Part shown: positions 1 to 8,216 of the stretch, piece by piece
How the letters are laid out: every line of letters starts with the position of its first letter
How positions within the stretch are numbered: position 1 is the first letter of the stretch
Program-made: the position numbers and the translations under genes
Notes under the pieces: generated by a model
What the model saw: only the letters and a program-made list of their open reading frames with translations
The model's database searches: none
What the model was told of the DNA's origin: nothing
Origin: a virus
Virus record (IMG/VR): IMGVR_UViG_3300047480_000598
Span: 98,336-162,335 of that record
DNA: 64,000 nt
Strand: one strand, 5' to 3'

Positions 1-1475
1 ACTAGATATGCGATTGTGCTATCACCGTCTGCAACTGCTCCGTATTCTCCGTAAACATTTGCGCTGTTGATACTTCTAAATTCTGCACCAAATATTAGAC
101 TTTGATTATATAATCCTTCTGTACCATTAAGAAGATGTATACCTTTCTTAGCATAGTATGTAAACGAATTTAGCCATTCAATTCGTACACCGTTCTTAGC
201 TGTAATTCCGTCTGCATTTGGTGTTATAAAAGTTACCGCATAAAATAAACATGTCGGCGGAATAGTTCCTGTCGGATCAGCAACAGACCCGTCTATGTAA
301 GCACCGCCGCCTGCATCTCCTTCATTGTAACCTAACGGATCTGATACTGTAGTAACTGATCCTCTAGTAATTACAGTAACATTAGAAATATAAGGACTTC
401 GAGCAATTGATTTGAAGTTTAGTGCTAGTTTAAATCCATATCCTGTATAAAAATTACGAATTGTTAGAAATTCTACAGTAGTATCGCCATTTAATAAAAA
501 TGCATCATTATTATTTGTGCTAATAGTCGGTTCAACACTAACAGCTCTAATTCCGGTACCTCTAACACTTACGCCTTGAGGTACTACTAATGGAAATTCT
601 TCTTCGTATTCACCTGGAAAAATGATAATCTCATCGCCTGATACTGCTTGACTTAACGCATACTTTAGCGTACGAAAAGTAGAATGTTGATGATCACCGT
701 GATTAGTGTCGTTTCCGTTTATGCTAACATATAGAGTATTACCTTGAGTTAACGACAGTTCTATATCATTAACAATGAAACTATCGTTAACTGTAAGAGT
801 GTTTGAATATACAGTATATGTGTATAGGTTACCCCACTCCTTTATTAGAGATCCGAGATCATGTTCATCATCGATATTAGGAATAAGATTACTATTAATG
901 TCTGAATTAAAATAAACACTATCATTATCATCAGAACCAATAAAAGTGCTTGTGCCGTCAACAGTAAATTTGCCTGTTACATACAATTCTCCATCGATGT
1001 TAACTTTGTATGTGTTAAATTCAACTATCCCGGTTCCCGAAGGCGATAATTCAATTGAGCTATCTGCAATAACATTTTCTATTAATTGATTAGAAACATG
1101 AATATTGTCGGTGCCGAATCGGGGACCAGATATTCTAGGATTAGTTGCTTGGTTGGGTTGTATGTATAGTGTACTTAAATCATAAAATCGTATTTCGTCG
1201 GAGCTTATTTTCCAGCTTTCTGAATCAATTTTAATATCGGTGTCAACAACAAGACCGTCAGTTCTTATTTCGTTAGGAACTAATAGATCGATGCCGAGTT
1301 GTGTCGAATCTGTAGTCATGCCTATGCGGCCATTTATTATGTCAAGAAATAAAAGATCGGTTTCAAATGCTAAGTTTGCATCATCGAGTTTGCCGCTATC
1401 TGCACCAATTAAATTTCGGCGTAATAGATTATTTTCAAGTAAAGGACCACTAATCCTACCTAATTGTTGAGCCAT
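1..1475 (-). CDS. Large virion structural/fibre protein with pectate-lyase-like beta-helix (partial)
   Basis: I translated the minus strand from ATG at 1475 to the left edge without a stop: 491 codons, C-terminus missing. The start has an AGGGG Shine-Dalgarno 4 nt upstream. Residues about 1-130 are an N-terminal region opening MAQQLGRISGPLLENNLLRR. Then comes a repeat of the type 'GKFTVDGTSTFIG' followed by DEHDLGSLIKEWGNLY, a motif shared with fibre-like proteins elsewhere in this window. From about residue 255 there is a parallel beta-helix entry (LYVSINGNDTN, then FRTLKYALSQAVSGDEIIIF and VPQGVSVRGTG), typical of pectate-lyase-fold (DUF1565-like) domains in phage fibres. It is the last visible gene of the leftward structural operon, so a virion part, probably a fibre, is likely. 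The exact position on the particle is unknown. Confidence 0.8.
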   Translation of the reverse strand, partial: MAQQLGRISGPLLENNLLRRNLIGADSGKLDDANLAFETDLLFLDIINGRIGMTTDSTQLGIDLLVPNEIRTDGLVVDTDIKIDSESWKISSDEIRFYDLSTLYIQPNQATNPRISGPRFGTDNIHVSNQLIENVIADSSIELSPSGTGIVEFNTYKVNIDGELYVTGKFTVDGTSTFIGSDDNDSVYFNSDINSNLIPNIDDEHDLGSLIKEWGNLYTYTVYSNTLTVNDSFIVNDIELSLTQGNTLYVSINGNDTNHGDHQHSTFRTLKYALSQAVSGDEIIIFPGEYEEEFPLVVPQGVSVRGTGIRAVSVEPTISTNNNDAFLLNGDTTVEFLTIRNFYTGYGFKLALNFKSIARSPYISNVTVITRGSVTTVSDPLGYNEGDAGGGAYIDGSVADPTGTIPPTCLFYAVTFITPNADGITAKNGVRIEWLNSFTYYAKKGIHLLNGTEGLYNQSLIFGAEFRSINSANVYGEYGAVADGDSTIAYL

Positions 1476-1495
1476 AATTCCCCTATGGACTTAAC

Positions 1496-2263
1496 TTATT
1501 GGTCAAATCCTTGTAATATTGTAACTGGTTTACCTAATGGTACAGGTGTATCAAATGCAACATAATACCCGCTAGTATATCCGCCGCTGATTGTAACTGT
1601 TGATCCTACTGATTCAGCTGTAATCGATTCAAGTACAGTGATAGTAGACGACGATACAGTATCAATTGTGTATGTTCCATCATTACTAGCTGATCCGGAT
1701 ATAGTAATTTCCATTCCTGAATAAAACTTTTTACTTAGAAAATCAACAATTCCGGTATTTGCGCTAATGATAGATTTTGTAACATTGTTAAACGAAAATA
1801 TAGTGTTAGTAACTTCTGCAGGATTTTGAATTAGTTCGTAGTTAGTTCCACTAATTTGGAATACATTTTCGACAAACACTAATATCTGTTTTGCTTTTTG
1901 AGTAATGTCCCAAGATGTTAATGTTGAATCAACAGTTGTTGCAAAAGGTCTATTTATAGGTCCAAAGAGTAATTCAACAAAATTACCGATTCCTAATTCT
2001 TGTTGTGTAATTTCGGTCGGTTCTTTAAATCTTAAACTTCTCCATGTTCCGCTCTGATAAATCTCAAGTTCTCCGCCAACTCCTAAAGATGTATTATATC
2101 GCAACATTCCATCAAGAGGCGATACCGGTCTTTGTGCAGTTGTTCCCTTAGGTACTAACAAGTTATTAGTAGTTGTCATTACGATACTATCGGTCATGTC
2201 AACATACAATCTTTGATCGTAGGGTGCTCTTTTGTTAATATTTTGTTGTCTTAAATATCGCAT
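1496..2263 (-). CDS. Virion structural protein, fibre-like
   Basis: A 255-residue protein with ATG start, in the leftward structural operon 2 nt after the stop of the next gene upstream. Residues 35-80 (NNLLVPKGTTAQRPVSPLDG, then LRYNTSLGVGGELEIYQSG.W) form the 'RP..G..RYNT....EIY..G.W' pattern common at the base of phage tail-fibre and decoration proteins. The rest is beta-rich with many Thr, Ser and Val and ends in a glycine-rich strand region. No enzyme motif, signal peptide or membrane segment is visible. By position and composition it is a virion protein; its exact role is not known. Confidence 0.7.
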   Translation of the reverse strand: MRYLRQQNINKRAPYDQRLYVDMTDSIVMTTTNNLLVPKGTTAQRPVSPLDGMLRYNTSLGVGGELEIYQSGTWRSLRFKEPTEITQQELGIGNFVELLFGPINRPFATTVDSTLTSWDITQKAKQILVFVENVFQISGTNYELIQNPAEVTNTIFSFNNVTKSIISANTGIVDFLSKKFYSGMEITISGSASNDGTYTIDTVSSSTITVLESITAESVGSTVTISGGYTSGYYVAFDTPVPLGKPVTILQGFDQ

Positions 2264-2265
2264 AA

Positions 2266-2598
2266 TTAGACTGCCAATGTACTTACTGTTGATACTAAAT
2301 TATCCGGTGATTCACTTTTTGCAATTAATCTATCTCCATCTGCAAGAACCATTTTTTCTTGATCAAAACTTACTGTTTCTCCTGCAGGAATAGGTAACTT
2401 ATTAACAATTAAGTGAACACTGCTTTGTGTTTCACCAAATGGAACAGCATACAAGTATAAGTATGTTTTTCCAGTTTCTGGATTTAAAGGATCATACACA
2501 GCAGTATTACATACGATTACTGTAGTAATGGCATTATTTCCGTTGCTAGTATAAAGTGTAGTATCTGTAGTTCCAATTGCGGTATTTTTAATTGCCAT
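2266..2598 (-). CDS. Small virion-associated protein
   Basis: A 110-residue protein beginning MAIKNTAIGTTDTTLYTS, with a TAAGG-type Shine-Dalgarno about 7 nt before the ATG. It looks like a single beta-sandwich: short strands, a central PETGKTYLYLYAVPFGE segment, and a C-terminal half ending in NLVSTVSTLAV. Proteins of this type ('..IGTTDTTLYTS.G..AITT..VCNT') are common next to fibre and decoration genes of marine T4-like phages, but the function is not established. It sits tightly between two structural genes, which supports co-transcription and a particle role. Confidence 0.65.
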   Translation of the reverse strand: MAIKNTAIGTTDTTLYTSNGNNAITTVIVCNTAVYDPLNPETGKTYLYLYAVPFGETQSSVHLIVNKLPIPAGETVSFDQEKMVLADGDRLIAKSESPDNLVSTVSTLAV

Positions 2599-2607
2599 AA
2601 ACTTTCC

Positions 2608-3627
2608 TTAAAATAACATGCTAAAAAGTAATGCTCGATTTTTAGCTACTAATTCGTCTGATGCTATATTGTTAGCAAAAAATATTCCACTTCTTCCGGG
2701 TGTTTGAGCTAATGTAGTTAACTGAGATTTTGAAAATATTTTAGTAGTTCCAGTTAACGGCCCCGGAGATAATAATTGATCATTTAGGTTTATAATTGCA
2801 TCAACTTCTACATTATTGTTGTTTGCAGTTAATACTAAATTATTTGTAGTATTTGTTATTGTATCTGTAAATAGATTAACATTATCTACATACAAACCAA
2901 AACTATTAATTCTAGATCTTAAAGATTCATTGATAAAAAAGTCTAACCGATTACTATATGCTTGTGTCCTTGACAAAATAGTTCCGCCTGTGCGATAAGT
3001 AATTTTATCAACATCGGCTACACCAGGAGTTACATTTCCTGCTTGTATATACATTTGCACATATCTTTTGTTAACTATGAAATTATCTTGAGCGGTTAAC
3101 GGGACAGTAATATCTGGATCACCGATAATTGGATCAGTTCCAAATACTCGTGTAGCATATGCCCCTGCATCGGTGTTAACTAGTTCAAGTGATTTATTAG
3201 TACCTTTAATATCAAAATATAAATTATGTTCTCCATCAACTCTAATTGTTGATAGTTGTAATCCACTTTTGTGACCGTCATCTGTTCTTAAAACAAATGT
3301 TCCGTCAAGATTAGTGGAAGAGTAAGGATCATAATGCTGTACGGTTTCGTCAAAAAGAAACTCTGCATTAGTTAAACTTCCTCTGTCGATAGTAATACCA
3401 GCTGTATCTTCAGTAATACCGGATCCTTGTTCTCCGTTGTTTAAGATAATTGTATTATCTTCTACATACATCTCTGTAACATTAACTGTAGTATATGTGC
3501 CATCAATTATTAAGTTGCCGGTAATTCTTACATCACCAACTTCGATTCCGGTGTCTAATATGATTGTACCGCCAGATTGAACTCTTAGACGATAATTATT
3601 TTCACTGACGTTTAGTACTCTTGACAT
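2608..3627 (-). CDS. Virion structural protein with fibre repeat
   Basis: A 339-residue protein, ATG start with TAAGG upstream. Residues 25-75 carry the repeat 'GDVRITGNLIIDGTYTTVNV' followed by TEMYVEDNTIILNNGE. The same unit occurs in the plus-strand fibre gene at 47,781-49,496 (GNLTVEGSSTTINTTNIYIE) and in degraded form in the gene at the left edge. This suggests a shared building block of head or tail fibres. The remainder is beta-rich without catalytic motifs. A GC-rich hairpin precedes the gene. It is probably a fibre or decoration component; its position on the particle cannot be told from sequence. Confidence 0.7.
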   Translation of the reverse strand: MSRVLNVSENNYRLRVQSGGTIILDTGIEVGDVRITGNLIIDGTYTTVNVTEMYVEDNTIILNNGEQGSGITEDTAGITIDRGSLTNAEFLFDETVQHYDPYSSTNLDGTFVLRTDDGHKSGLQLSTIRVDGEHNLYFDIKGTNKSLELVNTDAGAYATRVFGTDPIIGDPDITVPLTAQDNFIVNKRYVQMYIQAGNVTPGVADVDKITYRTGGTILSRTQAYSNRLDFFINESLRSRINSFGLYVDNVNLFTDTITNTTNNLVLTANNNNVEVDAIINLNDQLLSPGPLTGTTKIFSKSQLTTLAQTPGRSGIFFANNIASDELVAKNRALLFSMLF

Positions 3628-3644
3628 TATTAATCCTTAAAGTC

Positions 3645-3660
3645 GGGGGCCGGAGCCCCC
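3645..3660 (-). terminator. GC-rich intergenic hairpin (attenuator or partial terminator)
   Basis: A perfect 6-bp stem GGGGGC/GCCCCC. On the minus strand its loop is TCCG, giving a C(UNCG)G tetraloop in the RNA, which marks the minus transcript as the folding strand. It lies right after the stop codon at 3667 and before the Shine-Dalgarno of the next gene. Only three Us follow at a short distance, so it is a weak terminator at best. It may instead reduce read-through or protect the upstream message end. Confidence 0.5.
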
Positions 3661-3666
3661 TTTTAA

Positions 3667-4647
3667 TTAAGCGTTCTCAATTACAACTTGTGAGTCTTCA
3701 ATGGTTGTAGTAAATGACCACTTAGCACTTTGACCGCTAGCAAATTGACTACCTGCACTTGAACTCAATCTTGCTACTGCTGCTGGAACTAATACAACTT
3801 TTCTACTAGTGATTTTCTTTACTAGATAAGTTCCGCCGGCACTATCTGTTGCAACAACATTCATTTCGCCTGCTGCATCAGCAGTTGTTGTTGTAAGTTC
3901 ACAAATTCCAGTTCCGGTTGCATTTTCAACTTTGAATCTGCGATCGTTTGTTTGTTTAACAATATCTGCACGTAGTAAACTACCACCAGTTAAGTATGCA
4001 TAAGCAACGATTGCATTTTCGTTATTACCGTATTCGAATGCTGATCCTGAGTCAGTTTCAAGAACTACTGTACCGGCAGCTTTATCGCCTGCTCCGCCTG
4101 CACCGTTACTAAATGTTACTGCGGCATCTGCGGCATTTGTATAACCAGATCCTTGTTCTGTAACAACTACTGCTTTAACACGGTATGTTACATCGACTGT
4201 TAAATCATCACCGCCTTCACCAGTAACTTTAGTTGTTGTAACACCACTAGTTAATCCAGTTAGTACTGTTTGCTCACCACGCGAACCGCCTGTGAAATCT
4301 ACAGTTAACACTACACCGTTAGTCGGTGCATCGCTAACTGATGCGACACGAACAACCAAACCGCCTGCACCATCGACTGTGATTAAATCGCCAACATCAT
4401 AATCTGTTCCACCAGCATTAACGGTAACTGCTAATGCTTCCATAGTTACTGTTCCAGTTGCTCGAACAGCTCCAGCACCTGTTAAATCGGGTGTATCAAA
4501 AGTTGCAGTTGCTCTAGTGGTATATACTCCAGGGGTATCAATAGTTACACTAGCAACTCTTTTTCCGCCTAACTCGTCATCAGCTGTTGTGCTTGATGAT
4601 CCTAAATTACGATTACCAAAATATTTTTTGTTTAATGGACGTCCCAT
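3667..4647 (-). CDS. Head decoration-like virion protein downstream of gp23
   Basis: A 326-residue protein opening MGRPLNKKYFGNRN. It is rich in Gly, Ala, Thr and Val and built of beta-strand repeats such as 'G.GYT.AADAAVTFSNG' and 'AGGTDYDVGDLITVDG', like the 'G.GY...P.v..s' repeats in the giant baseplate protein of this phage. No enzyme motif is visible. It is the first gene after the capsid-gene terminator and has its own late-promoter box at 4730-4737, which implies high, separately controlled late expression. That fits a decoration or head-fibre protein, but this is inference from position and composition. Confidence 0.65.
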   Translation of the reverse strand: MGRPLNKKYFGNRNLGSSSTTADDELGGKRVASVTIDTPGVYTTRATATFDTPDLTGAGAVRATGTVTMEALAVTVNAGGTDYDVGDLITVDGAGGLVVRVASVSDAPTNGVVLTVDFTGGSRGEQTVLTGLTSGVTTTKVTGEGGDDLTVDVTYRVKAVVVTEQGSGYTNAADAAVTFSNGAGGAGDKAAGTVVLETDSGSAFEYGNNENAIVAYAYLTGGSLLRADIVKQTNDRRFKVENATGTGICELTTTTADAAGEMNVVATDSAGGTYLVKKITSRKVVLVPAAVARLSSSAGSQFASGQSAKWSFTTTIEDSQVVIENA

Positions 4648-4729
4648 TTGTTTTCTCCTTAAATATGACGTTCTAGGTCTACGCAGAGGGATTCTGCATA
4701 AGTCTCTTTCGAGCTCATTTTAGACATAG

Positions 4730-4737
4730 TATTTATT
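4730..4737 (-). promoter_or_regulatory. T4-type late promoter AATAAATA
   Basis: Minus-strand AATAAATA (context GAATAAATAC) lies between the gp23 terminator and the start codon at 4647. The context matches the plus-strand boxes at 25,459 and 49,501 (AATAAATAC). gp55 of this phage is the expected recognition factor. Confidence 0.55.
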
Positions 4738-4741
4738 CAAT

Positions 4742-4770
4742 CAAAAAGAAAGGCTCCGAAGAGCCTTTCT
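4742..4770 (-). terminator. Rho-independent terminator after major capsid gene
   Basis: On the minus strand there is a perfect 10-bp stem AGAAAGGCTC/GAGCCTTTCT with loop TTCG (a stable cUUCGg tetraloop), followed directly by a run of U. It begins 26 nt after the gp23 stop codon. This is the clearest intrinsic terminator in the window and would isolate the abundant capsid message from the genes further left. Confidence 0.9.
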
Positions 4771-4795
4771 AATAAAGTTCCAAAAAAGTAATTTC

Positions 4796-5959
4796 TTACT
4801 TGAACGAAACGTTTGAAAGTTCAACCTTTCCAAGGTAGTCAGCAGCGTTACCAAGTGATGATGCTGTGTTTGTTAACTCAACATATCCGTAACGTGTCAT
4901 GAAGCTAACTACTGGTTCGAAGGTAGACGGATCAAGAACAACACCGCTGCTCATTAATGGAATGTATGGGCAGTAGAATGCTGCTGCGTCACTTTCGCTA
5001 GAACCTTTATAACCGATAAGAACATCAGTTGAGTCAGTAGCATAAGTGTTAACATAGACCTTCATTGCATTGTTTAAAGTACCAACAAACTTAGTGTTAG
5101 TCGGAGCTTCAAAAGTACCTTCAGTTGTGCGAGCAAAAGCTGAAGTTGTAGCTGATTGAAGGATAGTTAGTGCAAATGGGCTAACAACTGCCCAGTTACC
5201 TGCACCGCGACGTGTACGTTGTGCAATTAAGTTAGATACACGGTTGATTAAAACTGCTAATGCAGCGTGTTCGTCACCGACGAATGTAGCTGTACCAGAA
5301 ACTGCATTTTGGTCAAAAGTTTCAGTAGCAGTACCTGCTAATGATGCTAATGAACCAAGGATTTCTTGGTCGATTTCAGCTGTGATTTCTTGAGCAAGAG
5401 CAGCCATTACTTCTGCTTCAATGTCAATACCTTGTTGAGCTTGTGCATCTTGTGCAGCTTCGAAAGTCCAGCGTGCGCTTAACTTACGAGTCTTAGCTTC
5501 AACAGTTTGCTTTAAGATCTGGATAGACATTCTCTTACCAGCTGCACCTTCTAATGTAGCTGTTGAGGTTGCCTTTGAACCTGGGTCTGCATCGTTACCT
5601 GAGTAACCAGCAGCAATCTTAAATGGGCTAAGTGCTTCTTCACCTGCTACTACGCCAGTTGCGTTATCTGCATAACGAACACGTAGAGTATGGATTTGCC
5701 CAACTGGTCCAGTCATTGGTTGAACACCAACTAATTCGTTAGCAATAACGGTTGGCATTACACGTCGAATTACTGGAAGAATGACGCGATTTAATGTTGA
5801 TATGTTGCCGGCAGAAGTAGCACCAGCAGTCGGTGATTCCATCAAATACTTACGAGTATTTTCTAGGGTAACACCCATTACTGATTTTTTTGTGCCTTGT
5901 AAGCCTTCTAATAGGGCTTCTTTAGTATCTGCCCAACGGCCAGTAAGTAGTTCTGACAT
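4796..5959 (-). CDS. gp23: Major capsid protein gp23
   Basis: A 387-residue homologue of T4 gp23, the hexamer-forming shell protein. Recognisable family stretches are VIRRVMPTVIANELVGVQPM (residues about 63-82), then GPVGQIHTLRVRY, and an RWTFEAAQDAQAQQGIDIEA segment near the middle. It is shorter than T4 gp23 (521 residues) but near-complete by alignment of the landmarks, so it is a compact version rather than a truncation. T4 gp21 cuts after (L/I)xE; LLE18 and LME41 are candidate processing sites in the N-terminal arm (inference). It follows scaffold gp22 by 11 nt with an AAGGAG-type ribosome site and is closed by a strong terminator. Order 20-core-21-22-23 is as in T4. Confidence 0.95.
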   Translation of the reverse strand: MSELLTGRWADTKEALLEGLQGTKKSVMGVTLENTRKYLMESPTAGATSAGNISTLNRVILPVIRRVMPTVIANELVGVQPMTGPVGQIHTLRVRYADNATGVVAGEEALSPFKIAAGYSGNDADPGSKATSTATLEGAAGKRMSIQILKQTVEAKTRKLSARWTFEAAQDAQAQQGIDIEAEVMAALAQEITAEIDQEILGSLASLAGTATETFDQNAVSGTATFVGDEHAALAVLINRVSNLIAQRTRRGAGNWAVVSPFALTILQSATTSAFARTTEGTFEAPTNTKFVGTLNNAMKVYVNTYATDSTDVLIGYKGSSESDAAAFYCPYIPLMSSGVVLDPSTFEPVVSFMTRYGYVELTNTASSLGNAADYLGKVELSNVSFK

Positions 5960-5970
5960 TTAAATTCTCC

Positions 5971-7065
5971 TTAAATTTTTAGTCCAGCAAGGCGGCGAAT
6001 GTCGACAATATTCGAATCATCCTCGCTGCTACGAATGCTGTTGGAAACTTTGTTTCCTGTAATTTCTTTAGCCTCAATTAGTGCCTGTTTCTTCTGCGGA
6101 GCTTTTCCAGCAACAACTGCCGGTAGATACTTGTCAAAACTTTCTGTAAGTTTCGATGTTTTCACACTCTCCATCAATTCACCCATGATTCGACGTTGCT
6201 CTGAACTTAACGGAGCAAGTAATTCACTCATGATTTCTTTTCTTTGTTGCGATTCTTTAAGTCTCGCAATCTCTGCGTTTTTACTTTCTACTAGTGACTT
6301 AGCTTCTAAAGCCTTATCTTCGGCTTCAGCGATTGCCAACTCCTTCATGTCTATGACCTTGAGTAACTTTGCAGTTTCAGATTTTTCGCTTAAGTAGGAA
6401 GTTGAGTATTCAGCTGCAAATGCTTCGAATAGCTTACGACCGAAATCGTTACGACGAGCTGAATCGATGTCTTCTTTAAGTGATGCTAGTTCAGTCTTTA
6501 AACTTTCGCTAACAACTTTGTTAACCATCTTAGCTGCACGTTGTACAAACTCTTCCTTAACTTTTTTGATCTGTTCTTTACCTTCGCGGACAACACGTAC
6601 CTTTGTAGCAGCTACGTCTTGCTTGTCCTTGTAAAACTCAGTAATTTCTTGAGCTAGAGCTTCGACAACAAATTGTTCTAATTTGCCAAACTTTTTAGCC
6701 ATTACGACTTGATCTTCATGCAATTCACGAACTTCTGATGCTAATTGACGAGTAACAAATTTACTCATTGTGTTAGCACTTTCAGTCATTTTCTTAGCAT
6801 ACTTTACTTTCATTTCTGCTAAGTGCTTGCGATCGTCTACGAATTCTGCAAGTTCGCCTGCTAGTCCGTCAGTAATCATACGATTAACTGCTTCAATCAT
6901 AACGTTCTTATCGTGATCGTATTTTTGTGCAAATTCTTCACGCAATTGTTGTGCAACTTGTTCGCGATTTTCAGTGATCTTCGCTTCCCAAGCTGACTCG
7001 ATTGACTCTTGAATCTCTTCAGAAATCACATTGTTTTCGAATAACTTTTTTAATGCATCCAACAT
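5971..7065 (-). CDS. gp22: Prohead core scaffold protein gp22
   Basis: A 364-residue, highly charged, Glu/Lys/Ala-rich protein predicted to be almost all alpha-helix and coiled coil (for example AIAEAEDKALEAKSLVESKN). It opens MLDALKKLFENNVISEEIQE, a pattern seen in marine T4-like gp22. In T4 the scaffold fills the prohead and is digested by gp21 before DNA packaging. Placement between gp21 and gp23 and co-direction with both support the call. The strong composition match rather than a catalytic motif is the evidence. It has a GGAGAAT-type ribosome site upstream of ATG 7065. Length is somewhat greater than T4 gp22 (269 residues), as is usual for marine relatives. Confidence 0.9.
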   Translation of the reverse strand: MLDALKKLFENNVISEEIQESIESAWEAKITENREQVAQQLREEFAQKYDHDKNVMIEAVNRMITDGLAGELAEFVDDRKHLAEMKVKYAKKMTESANTMSKFVTRQLASEVRELHEDQVVMAKKFGKLEQFVVEALAQEITEFYKDKQDVAATKVRVVREGKEQIKKVKEEFVQRAAKMVNKVVSESLKTELASLKEDIDSARRNDFGRKLFEAFAAEYSTSYLSEKSETAKLLKVIDMKELAIAEAEDKALEAKSLVESKNAEIARLKESQQRKEIMSELLAPLSSEQRRIMGELMESVKTSKLTESFDKYLPAVVAGKAPQKKQALIEAKEITGNKVSNSIRSSEDDSNIVDIRRLAGLKI

Positions 7066-7078
7066 GTGATTCTCCTTG

Positions 7079-7705
7079 TTATTGGAGTTTGCTTATTATT
7101 CCTAATAAGCTCTCTTTGAGATATTTTTGTGCTTTCGGATCACCCTTCACCTCTTGCGCTATGCGTAAGGCACTATAACCTCCCTTATTGTTCATAAGGT
7201 GTTCATAGATTGGTGTCGGATAAGCTCCCGGTGCACTAGGTTGAGCTACCATATCTACTGTGATAATCTCAAAATCTGATACTTCGCCAGATCCGTCATC
7301 TTTAACGTTTCCGGATCCTCGACTTGACACACCTAATTTTACGCCGCTTTCGAGCATAGTCTTAATTAGCTGTCCCATTGGGGTTGGTAAAATTTTCAAT
7401 TTACCATAACCATTTGGACCGTCCATCCACATATTTGTTATCATGTGCGACACACGGTCCAGGTTAATTTTTAGATCATCTGGATGGTCTACTTCTCCAA
7501 GAACAGAGTAACCATTTTGAATCTGATCGTTAAGAGTTTTCACTGCCCTGCTAATCTCACTCACAGGATAAACTCGTTGATTAGCATTGCGAATGCCTCC
7601 TTGTATACAAATACCATTCATATACAAGTTCTTACCTTCTTTATCGTCAGATTCAAGTACGATTTTTGCCTCGTTAAAGGTTAAGTTTTCTCGAAGATGT
7701 AACAT
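7079..7705 (-). CDS. gp21: Prohead core protease gp21
   Basis: A 208-residue serine protease of the T4 gp21 family. Likely catalytic residues are visible: His74 in GEVDHP and Ser127 in LGVSSRG, with the substrate-like loop GGIRNANQRVYP at residues 36-47. In T4 the enzyme is packed in the prohead, activates itself, and cuts gp22, gp23, gp67 and gp68 after (L/I)xE, clearing the inside for DNA. The start ATG at 7705 leaves a 10-nt gap from the core-protein gene upstream. Gene order and motifs both agree, so the identification is secure. Confidence 0.93.
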   Translation of the reverse strand: MLHLRENLTFNEAKIVLESDDKEGKNLYMNGICIQGGIRNANQRVYPVSEISRAVKTLNDQIQNGYSVLGEVDHPDDLKINLDRVSHMITNMWMDGPNGYGKLKILPTPMGQLIKTMLESGVKLGVSSRGSGNVKDDGSGEVSDFEIITVDMVAQPSAPGAYPTPIYEHLMNNKGGYSALRIAQEVKGDPKAQKYLKESLLGIISKLQ

Positions 7706-7715
7706 CTATATAACC

Positions 7716-8216
7716 TTATCTTACTTTCTTACCAATAAGACTGCTCTTATTGTCGGCCTTTTCAGAAGTGCCTTTCTTCTCTGCACCGTGACCTGGTTCT
7801 CTGTGTGTAAAGCCAGTCTTTCCTGCCTTACCGCCAGGTACATTGATGTTTCCAAAGTTTTCTTCCTTAGGATTGCCTTTGAATACACCGTTGCCTTTTA
7901 GGTGACCTTTATTTGCAAATGTAGGGGATTCAGTATCACCACGTAGGATGTTAGCTGTTGTTCCGCCCATATCGTTCTTCATGTTATCAACAACACTCTT
8001 GGTGTTAACACCGTTATCACCGTGCTTAGGAAGTGCTACTTTGTTCACATATTCCATGAATTCCATGAATTCTTCATCACTTGCTTGTGTTTCATCGTGG
8101 ATGTAGTGGTGTACTTCTTTGACTTCCTTATCGTCTGCACCCAAATTCGTCTCCGCCCATATCATCTTCTTCACCACCGAAATCCATTTCTGAATGTTCT
8201 GGTTCTTCTGATTCAC
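7716..8216 (-). CDS. C-terminal part of prohead core protein (gp67/68-like), frameshifted
   Basis: This frame is open for 166 codons from a GTG, but its first 26 residues are an out-of-frame reading of the acidic gene upstream. The natural part begins near 8141 with ADDKEVKEVHHYIHDE and contains MEFMEYVNKVALPKHGDNG, then NDMGGTTANI, VPGGKAGKTG and EPGHGAEKKG. From memory, those stretches occur at the C-terminus of single-chain prohead core proteins of marine T4-like phages. I therefore read it as the second half of the gene at 8128-8613, joined by a +1 frameshift at about 8140-8145. Either the sequence carries one extra base in a homopolymer, or the phage truly shifts frame. A separate, independently started protein is less likely because no good ribosome site precedes the natural part. 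Confidence 0.6.
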   Translation of the reverse strand: MNQKNQNIQKWISVVKKMIWAETNLGADDKEVKEVHHYIHDETQASDEEFMEFMEYVNKVALPKHGDNGVNTKSVVDNMKNDMGGTTANILRGDTESPTFANKGHLKGNGVFKGNPKEENFGNINVPGGKAGKTGFTHREPGHGAEKKGTSEKADNKSSLIGKKVR

